DNA from: Limnoperna fortunei
Taxonomy: Eukaryota; Mollusca; Bivalvia; Mytilida; Modiolidae
Direction of reading: 5' to 3'
Length of the DNA stretch: 64,000 nucleotides
NCBI GenBank assembly: GCA_944474755.1
Contig: OX104123.1
Coordinates: 22,469,083 to 22,533,082, forward strand
Shown: positions 57,151 through 64,000 of the stretch, in pieces
How positions within the stretch are numbered: position 1 is the stretch's first letter
How the letters are laid out: the number at the start of each line of letters is the position of its first letter
Program-made: the position numbers and the translations under genes
The notes under the pieces: generated by a model
Seen by the model: the letters and a program-made list of their open reading frames with translations, nothing else
Database searches by the model: none
What the model was told of the DNA's origin: nothing

Positions 57151-58560
57151 TTTTTTAAAATGTGCTAGATGGCAGAGAATTGTCGGGCTATACTTTTTGT
57201 ATGTTATGTACATGAATTATTTTATTTGAAGCAAAACTGGTTGCTTAAATCTGCATGGGTAGGAATATTAATTTTGTAATATTGTCTACATTTGTAAAAT
57301 AACAAATTGTAAACTTCCTGTCTCTTAACTATTATCTGACTCAATTTGTTTTCTAATTACTTCAACGAACTGTTCTTGAACATGTAACAGTTAATAAATA
57401 ATGACAAACAATTCTTTTGTTTAAGATACATGTGTATTGTGTCTACCGCACTAAGATAAAAATTAGTCAAGAAATTTCACAGTATATTCATAAAAACCTT
57501 AATAATTACTCCATAAACTGATCAAATCTACCACCAAATTCCTACACCTCAGTTTCATCATTTACAATTTAAAAATTTTTTAATGTATTAGGCTTACGGC
57601 TTATGTTTTTCTTTCACTTGTAAATGAGTACTCGATATGCGAGAGGCCTTTAATCTGCTCATCAACATTTAGTTTAGGCATGACTATTTAATTTACAAGG
57701 ATTGGCTGTTTTTTCCCCCATATATTTGGGGTTCTTATATTTGACATTGGCTTTCACGCTGAACCTGTGATACAGCAGAAAAATTACTAAACGTGGCAAG
57801 AAGCACAATTAAATGAGAATAAACAAAATTTGGTAGCTATGTTGTAATGAAAATTTAATGCAAATAAATATATTACATTTCCGATATATATTCAACAAGA
57901 GCTTGAACCTTATATCACATAGCTGTAGCACATTTGGTCATCATCTGCTTAGTTTACAGCACTATAGTTTGTTTGTTTTATTGTTTGTGTAGTTATTTAA
58001 AGTAGTGTTTGTGTAGTTATTTAAAGTATACAAGTCAAAACAAGGAGACATGGTGATAGAGTGGATATAAATAAAAAATATCAAAATCAGATTTTGACGA
58101 TTTTTATAAATATATGAATAATGATCCTCTTTTTTCATCTATGGTTAAATACGAAAGAAATAAAAGATACACTGCATTTTTGAGTCGACAGATTCAAAAA
58201 GAAGATTTCATCTAACCAAATATTACATTGTACATAAAATTTAGTAAATTGTTCATTTTTATTACATGTATCTTGTAAACCAATTTTTTTTATAAGTTAG
58301 GACTTTACCATATGACAAAAGTTAATATTATTAGTAATTGAAGAATTGAAAATTAATTAAGGCATGATATTCCTGATTGATAAGAATGAAGGATTTACAC
58401 TTTATTGTGAGAATTCCACATTCTTGATGAATTGCTTTGAAGGAGAGCTTGCACATTGGAGAAATCTAGTGAAGCAGCTACCTACATATTTTGAAATTCA
58501 GTCTTGAAGGTTTATCACTTTATATTTATATAGAAAACTAATTTTAACAAATAAGCAGCT
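57151..58560. other. No gene recognised
   Basis: AT-rich. Possibly the 5' non-coding part of the EnSpm-like element, but no CACTA/G end was located. Confidence 0.35.
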
Positions 58561-58581
58561 CAAGTGGAAAAACTTGAAAAA

Positions 58582-58704
58582 CGACCCCGTAAAACATGTC
58601 CACATTGTAATTTGGAATTTTCTGACCGCCATTTTAGAAGACATGGTTTGGAATGTAAGGAAACAACATCAAATGAAAATGGAGTAACAGCAAGCATTTT
58701 GTAA
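58582..58704 (+). pseudogene. Zinc-finger N-terminus of the EnSpm/CACTA-type transposase
   Basis: An open run in one frame: PRKTCPHCNLEFSDRHFRRH, GLECKETT, ending at TAA 58702. C-x2-C-x10-H-x4-C (CPHC...RRHGLEC) is a C2HC-type finger. It precedes the transposase domains in the usual place for animal EnSpm-like proteins. Confidence 0.6.
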
Positions 58705-61407
58705 ATTTCTGAAAATAATGTTCACTTTCATTCAAGATAGCGAAATAAGTGATACAGAAGTTGAAAATGATTATCAAATTTTAAATAAATTGAGGAAGGA
58801 AACAACCTACCACCCATAACAATTTAGAGAAGAGGACATTCAGTGTTATTTTGATGTAAATTTTAATAGTGATAATTTTTATTATTCGGATAGTATAGAC
58901 AGTTTATCAGATTTTGATTCAGATGTAAATATATCTGAAGATTTAACACATGATGGTTTGCAGTCATCAAAATTTTATATTGAGGATTTCACATTTGGGT
59001 TGTGTCGACTTTTAATGTGGCAATGTATTTTTTTTCATATATCAGATACAGCTATTGCTTTTCTTTTAAAAATTTTGGCAGTTTTTTTCTAATTTATATG
59101 GTAATTCAGAAATTGATTGTTTTCCTCGTAACATGTATTCATAATCAAAAGTTTTAAAAAAATGATATGGAAAATTTGAACAACATGTTGTATGTACAAA
59201 ATGTTTTTCTTTGTATAATTATGATTGTTTTCATATAGTAGAAGGTTCTAAGGTATCCAAAAATGTTCATATGTGAATTTTCCGAGTCACAGACAACAAC
59301 ATTTAAGACAAAAAAAATGTAACGAACTGCTGTTAATGCAAGTTCAAGTAGAACAGTTTAAGACACTTGTACCATTTAAAATTTATTGTTACAAATCTAT
59401 AAAATCTAGCTTACAGAGAATTGTAAAACAAAAGAACTTTGAGGATTTATGTGAACAGAGGAGGTTTAGAGAAAGAGAAAGGGATGTTTTTGATGGTAGA
59501 ATATGGAATGAGTTCAATGGTTAAACTTGCGATTTTTTTTACAAAGGAGGGTACTGATGGTTGTATGTTAATGTTGATTGGTTTCATCCACACAAGCACA
59601 CTAATTGTTCTATAGGTGTTATATACTTAGCATTTTTAAATTTACCAAGGGAAGAACGTTTTAAAAGAGAAAATATTATTCTTATTGGAGTAATTCCTGA
59701 TATGAAATGTGAACCAAAAACAAACACTTTAAAATCCTCTTGTACAAGAACTGAAGGGAGCTTGGTCAGCTGGATTTTTAATTTTTTCTCACAAGACCCC
59801 TTTTGTAAAAAGATGTTTTCAACTTGCTTTAATATGTGTTGGATGTGATATACCAGCCATTAGGAAACTATGTGGATTTTTAGCCTATTCAGCAACAGCT
59901 AGTTGTAATAAATGTAAAAAAATTTCCTGGGTTAATAGGAGAAAAAAAATTATGGGGGATTTAATAGGTCAGAGTGGGCTAGTCGAAACAATGAAAGTCA
60001 TTGGACTGAATGTAGAAAAATAGAAAACTGCAGAAGTAAAGGAGAAAAAGAAGCAATATAGCGCCAGTATGGAACTCGCTATTCTTGCCTTTTAGAACTG
60101 GAGTACTTTGACCCAGTTAGAATGACACCCATTGATTCAATGCACAATTTTTTTTAGGCACTGCAAAGCACATGATTTCAGTTAGGAAAACCAAAAGGTT
60201 GATACTTGATGAAAACTTTAAAATTATTCAAGATGGAATAGAACTATTTGTTTGTCCATCTGATATACGGAAACTTCCACAAAAATTTGCATCATCATTT
60301 GGTTCCTTTAATGCTGATCAGTTTAAAATTAAAACGGGACACTTTTGTTTTCTGTTTGTGCTTTACATGGAATACTTCCCGAAGAACATTTGGAGTGTTG
60401 AAGGAAATTTGTACTTGCATTTAGACGATTGTGCTCAATGTTTATAACAGTAAATAATGCAAAAGTGGCTGATCATTTAGTATTGGAGTTTTGTAAAAAG
60501 TTTGAACAACTCTATGGTTCAGACTTTGCAACACCAAATATGCATCTACATTGTCATATATGAATGTATTTTAAACTTTGGTCCAGTTTATTCATGTTGG
60601 TTATTTAGCTTTGAAAGAGAAAATGGCATATTGGGCTCATACAAAACAAACAAAAAGAATATTCAGCTGATGAAACGTTTTTTAAGGCAAATTATGCCAG
60701 AGAAAAGAGTGCAAAGTTGGATAAAAATTTTCAGGATATTTTTGAAGAATTTTCTGGAACTTCGAGAGAAAGGGGAACATTGGCAGACATTTCTACAACG
60801 CTAAGACCCAGCATTTTAAGGTTATCATCTCATTTTTCAATTATGGAGTGTGTTTGGAATATGTCTGACAATATTTTTATATCAAAGTTAAGGCATAATT
60901 GCTTGCATGACAATGAACTTGAGACTGCTAAATCAATTTTACGGCACAATATATCAAAATGATCTTTTAATTTGCCCTTCTGGTCAGATATGCAAATAAT
61001 TATATTTTAATGGTACTCTTTTAGGGTCAAAATGTAGCAGAAGTGTAAGGACATCTTATATTTTAGCATTTTGGTCTAATGATGAAGGCATTATTGACAA
61101 AACCTGTACTGACCTATCACCTCGCCCAGGTCAAATACTCAAGTTTTTCAAACATAGTATTATTGTTAATGGTGGAACACAAAGTAATTATTTTACCCAA
61201 ATGCTCTGGTATAAACGATTACCAGATTCAATAAGAAATTATTACGGTAAGCCACTAGAAGTATGGTCCTCAAGCATATATGTTCAAGAGGGCCCTTCAA
61301 CATTTACTCCTGTTCATCGCATCAAGTGTAGATTTGTATATGCAATGAAAAATCTTTTCAACAGGGATGTGTTAATTATGTCACCTAGAGAACGTCACAT
61401 TTTGTAA
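58705..61407 (+). pseudogene. EnSpm/CACTA (Tnp2-type) transposase, decayed
   Basis: Order, over many frames: ISDTAIAFLLKILAVFF and NLYGNSEIDCFPRNMYS (about 59035-59145); VCTKCFSLYNYDC, FPSHRQQHLRQKKCNEL (59190-59340); VPFKIYCYKSIKSSLQRIV and EQRRFRERERDVFDGRIWNE (59370-59520); NVDWFHPHKHTNCSIGVIYL and FLNLPREERFKRENIILIG (59567-59700); CVGCDIPAIRKLCGFLAY (59830-59890); QYGTRYSCLLELEYFDPVRM and PIDSMHNFF (60065-60155); VCPSDIRKLPQKFASSFGSF (60250); NMHLHCHI and FGPVYSCWLFSFERENGILG (60538-60640); RPGQILKF and MLWYKRLPDSIRNYYGKPL to 61407. This motif order is that of Tnp2-family transposases. Element ends were not found. Confidence 0.85.
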
Positions 61408-61785
61408 AAAGTATTGTTGTTCAACTGTGTCTCATTTGTTACTGATGATAAGAATTAAATGCACTATCAAAACTTTTTTCTATTATAAATATTTATTTGC
61501 CATCTTTTTAACTGACCTATGATGCATTATTACTGACAAACATGTATTTTGATTAGTTTGTTCAATGTATACTTTTATGTTTCTAGCAATATTTGTAGGA
61601 AGTGTTTTTTACTATACTTTTAAGACAAAAAATATTTAATAATAAAATAATTAAAACTTCTTATTATTAACATAATCTTCAAAATCTTATCAATTGTTTG
61701 TAATAAATATTTTTCCATTTTTTGTCTCGAATTTCTGCCTGTTGAAGAAGTTACCAGTATATCCTTTGATTTTAAATTTTATAAC
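61408..61785. other. No gene recognised
   Basis: AT-rich flank of the transposase relic; possibly its 3' non-coding part. Confidence 0.35.
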
Positions 61786-62040
61786 GGGGGCCTTGGCGGC
61801 CAAGTGGTTGAGGTAGTTTGTCTACTTATATATCACGTGGTCTGTCAACTCTGCAAGATTGAGTCTCACTGTGGGCAGTGTGTACTCATCTCCAATCTTA
61901 ATTGACATGGATCGACAGTTTTCGAACCGAAGGTCAAGGTTTTCCTCCTGGTACTCCGGCTTACAGCCCCAATAAAAACAAGACGCCATGATATAGTTGA
62001 AAAATTGCTGTAAGTGGAATTAAACACCAAACAAACAAAC
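61786..62040 (+). mobile_element. SINE family C (tRNA-derived), full-length
   Basis: Head GGGGGCCTTGGCGGCCAAGT with A-box-like GGCCAAGTGGTTGAGG, AGATTGAGTCTCACT at the B-box position, body GGTACTCCGGCTTACAGCCC, tail AAACAAACAAAC. The head keeps tRNA-Leu-like arms, but the length and tail identify a SINE rather than a tRNA gene. Confidence 0.9.
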
Positions 62041-62244
62041 ATTGTATAAGATTAATCCCAGGTTGCGTAGCTGACAATGAGTGGATGTGTAAGCAAAACC
62101 ATCTCGGGGAGGGGGGTCTGTGTCAACATAAATCGTGTAAATCTTGTGCATCCAATAAATTGTTTTTCCGTTTGGTCTTGAATATTTGATTCCGGCTGCT
62201 GAAGTAGCTACCCGTTAATTGTTGGAATATATTTTACCAGAGGT

Positions 62245-62480
62245 AGTGTCGGCGGCCTAGTGGTTAAGGTAGTTCGTCTACTGGAAGATCACGTGGTCTG
62301 TCAACGCAGATGTTGCGGATTCGAGTATCGCTGCGGGCAGTGTGTACTTGACTCCAATCTTAACAAGGATCGCCAGTTTTCCTACTGAAGGTCGCTGGTG
62401 TTCTCCTGGTACTAAAGATTACACCCCAATACAAACTTGACGTCATGAAATATGGTGTTTAACACTACAAACAAACAAAC
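62245..62480 (+). mobile_element. SINE family C (tRNA-derived), second copy
   Basis: TCGGCGGCCTAGTGGTTAAG (A box), TTGCGGATTCGAGTATCGC (B box), GCGGGCAGTGTGTACTTGAC, tail AAACAAACAAAC. The 18 bases after the tail (AGATTAATCCCAGGTT and neighbours) match those after the copy at 62040. Confidence 0.9.
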
Positions 62481-62808
62481 ACTTTGGAAGATTAATCCCA
62501 GGTTATGTTTTTTAAGATGGGTGAAACTTTACTTTTCCAGACTTTTAAATATATAAAAAGGTCATCTTTTCTTGTAGTTGAAAGGTAAAATACCATCTTT
62601 TAAATGATAACAGGTGAAAGTTAGCCTTTAGATGTCTTTTTTTCACAAAAGATGTTAGGTAAACTTTTGTTTACCTGTTTTAAATTATAATAGGTGGAAG
62701 ATTATCTTTAGTTAGGTTAAAGGTATTAAAAGTTTATGTCAGTGGTGATGATCTTGTATATAACTTTTGTCGTTTACATAATGTAAATAAAAGCACCGGT
62801 TGCTTATT

Positions 62809-62953
62809 GTCTTATGCCCTTGCCCTGAACCTCTGTGCAAGTATTTTTCTCAAAGGAAGTTTGATGAGGAGACATCTTCGCCTAGAACATGAAAGGCATG
62901 GCGACGAGTTAGAGAAAATGGTGAATCTGGTAAAAAAAGAAGTAAAGAATTAG
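62809..62953 (+). pseudogene. C2H2 zinc-finger fragment
   Basis: VLCPCPEPLCKYFSQRK from 62809 continues, after a one-base shift, as SLMRRHLRLEHERHGDELEK and MVNLVKKEVKN to TAG at 62951. Together they give C-x4-C-x12-H-x4-H, a complete C2H2 finger, then a charged helix. No flanking coding was recognised on the plus strand. Confidence 0.5.
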
Positions 62954-62958
62954 AAGAA

Positions 62959-63420
62959 TTATATAGGTCCAGATGTACTAGTCTTCAGTTCAAGAAAGCC
63001 TGTTTTGACAGTTTCGTCCAGCGTGTCCTCTTGGTATTCGTCCACCGTGGTCTCCTCAATGAATCCTTTGCAGCCGATCGCGTCATCTTCTTCAGCTATG
63101 GCTGGATCGTCTCTGCTCGTCAACAAATCAGCTCCCAGACCTGCATCCGTAATTCTGCAATTTTTGTCACGGTACCTTCGCAGACTCCCACATCAACCAA
63201 AAAACCCCTTTTACCTCTTCCGTTGGAAACTAACATTACACCAGACACCACAACTTTCACATTATCTTCTAGAATTGTAGCCGAGAATTTCCGTGCTTCT
63301 TCTATCACAGCCTTATATGAGGATCTCGTCGAATCCCTCTATCTCCTCTCCTGCCGACTCGATGCAGTATTTCAGCTTGTCCTATGGTTACCGACTTGAA
63401 TGGTACAGGTACTCACAAAC
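62959..63420 (-). pseudogene. GC-richer coding relic on the minus strand, unidentified
   Basis: Three consecutive minus-strand frames read like one protein. About 63370-63318: CIESAGEEIEGFDEILI. 63308-63120: MIEEARKFSATILEDNVKV, then VVSGVMLVSNGRGKRGFLVD and VGVCEGTVTKIAELRMQVWE. 63180-62959: ADLLTSRDDPAIAEEDDAIG, then CKGFIEETTVDEYQEDTLDE and TVKTGFLELKTSTSGPI, stop. The pieces are separated by one-base changes near 63318 and 63120. Base composition is clearly richer in G and C than the neighbourhood. Plus-strand frames 63005-63514 are the alternative reading, but they are Ser/Leu-rich and look like shadows. Confidence 0.4.
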
Positions 63421-63520
63421 AGACTGCGAGGACTATGCCCCGAGTCTTTTCTTCTATAGCTCGAGGCTCATCTCCATTGGCTCTGTAACTGCATGGACCA
63501 CATCGGCAGGGTGATAGTCT

Positions 63521-64000
63521 GCGAAGTACATGTATGAAGAGATAACACAGAAGGAAAAGCAGAATTCGCTTCTTAGAAAACTTGAAAGTGAAAATCGGGA
63601 ATTTAGAAGACTGAACTGAAATGGCGAGACAACCTTTTTCGAGAGATTGAATTAACTCCTTTTTTATATATGTTGACTTTCTATAATGTAAAAGACTTTT
63701 CCGTTCTTCCGTGTGTTTCTGTGAACTTTGACACTTTTGGGATTTAAAACAAAATGTGTTATTAAGTGACTGTTATATGGACTAAGCTGAGGACTGTTTT
63801 CTTGGTACATGCATTGTTAAAAAATATTATTGCTATTGTTGACATTTGAAAAATTTAAAATATGAAAAAAACCTTGAAAATACATAAAGTTAGTTTCACT
63901 TTCCAAACACGCGCTCGTAGTTCTGAATTCATTTCAAATTGTATCCTGTAAATAATTAAATAATTGAGTTTAAATGGAGTTTGCTAACAGCAAAAAATAA
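63521..64000. other. No gene recognised
   Basis: Short frames only; AT-rich to the window end. Confidence 0.4.

Noticed and set aside
61786..61870. tRNA-Leu gene
   Set aside because: Head resembles a tRNA, but the arms do not close into a full cloverleaf and the sequence continues into a SINE body with an AAAC tail; other copies show the same.
63005..63514. Plus-strand frames of 73-122 codons
   Set aside because: Ser/Leu-rich and overlapping; the minus-strand reading has more protein-like composition. Left as an alternative only.

Overview
The window looks like transposon-rich nuclear DNA of an animal, most likely a bivalve mollusc. It is AT-rich, has spliced-looking exons with GT/AG borders, and carries tRNA-headed SINEs, RNase H-bearing LINEs, a Ty3/Gypsy element, Penelope-like, Helitron, EnSpm/CACTA and Tc1-type relics. 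It also holds short dispersed repeats of a kind I associate with bivalve genomes. No intact host gene, rRNA, tRNA gene or CRISPR array was found. Almost every protein-like stretch is a broken copy of a mobile-element gene. Species is not resolved.

Layout. 0.2-1.0 kb: a 34-35 bp minisatellite. 2.45-3.0 kb: the 3' end of a LINE (LINE-I here). 4.2-7.2 kb: a Ty3/Gypsy element with gag, zinc knuckle, protease and the start of RT, cut off inside RT by another repeat. 8.2-11.3 kb: a second LINE-I copy on the minus strand, interrupted by two SINEs. 11.6-12.8 kb: an unidentified set of exon-like segments. 12.86-12.97 kb: a compact three-way-junction palindrome. 13-16 kb: dispersed repeats. 17.0-20.2 kb: two neighbouring tandem arrays with about 166- and 172-bp units, each bounded by short inverted ends. 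20.5-22.3 kb: small repeats, a 170-bp hairpin and a Tc1-like N-terminus.

22.9-34.3 kb is the most structured part. Two arms, each a 21-bp minisatellite plus about 320 bp of non-repeated sequence, lie in inverted orientation around a 4.4-kb spacer that itself contains two SINEs. A 5.5-kb DNA transposon (28716-34237) has inserted into the right-hand minisatellite. It has inverted ends, a TATA target duplication, and a DDE-type transposase frame broken by only two stops. Removing it restores the 21-bp unit exactly. Its 4-bp duplication suggests a Sola-like superfamily, but that assignment is unverified.

35-38 kb: SINEs, a zinc-finger ORF relic and a third LINE-I fragment. 38.9-40.8 kb: a 167-bp palindrome and minus-strand exons resembling a Crypton/DUF3504-type protein. 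41.4-43.4 kb: the N-terminal half of a Helitron Rep-helicase, heavily frameshifted. 43.7-47.5 kb: a SINE with clear target duplication, a row of hairpin modules and an unrelated LINE RT. 48.4-50.7 kb: a Penelope-like element with a GIY-YIG-like N-terminus. 52-56 kb: exon-like segments and a SINE. 56.7-57.2 kb: a MITE. 58.6-61.4 kb: an EnSpm/CACTA transposase relic. 61.8-63.5 kb: two SINEs, a C2H2 finger and a GC-richer minus-strand coding relic.

The elements connect in one clear way: three tRNA-like or other SINE families sit on this stretch, and two of them end in the same 3' tail as LINE-I, which implies LINE-I supplied their mobility. Everything is read by eye; family names rest on remembered motif patterns, not searches.
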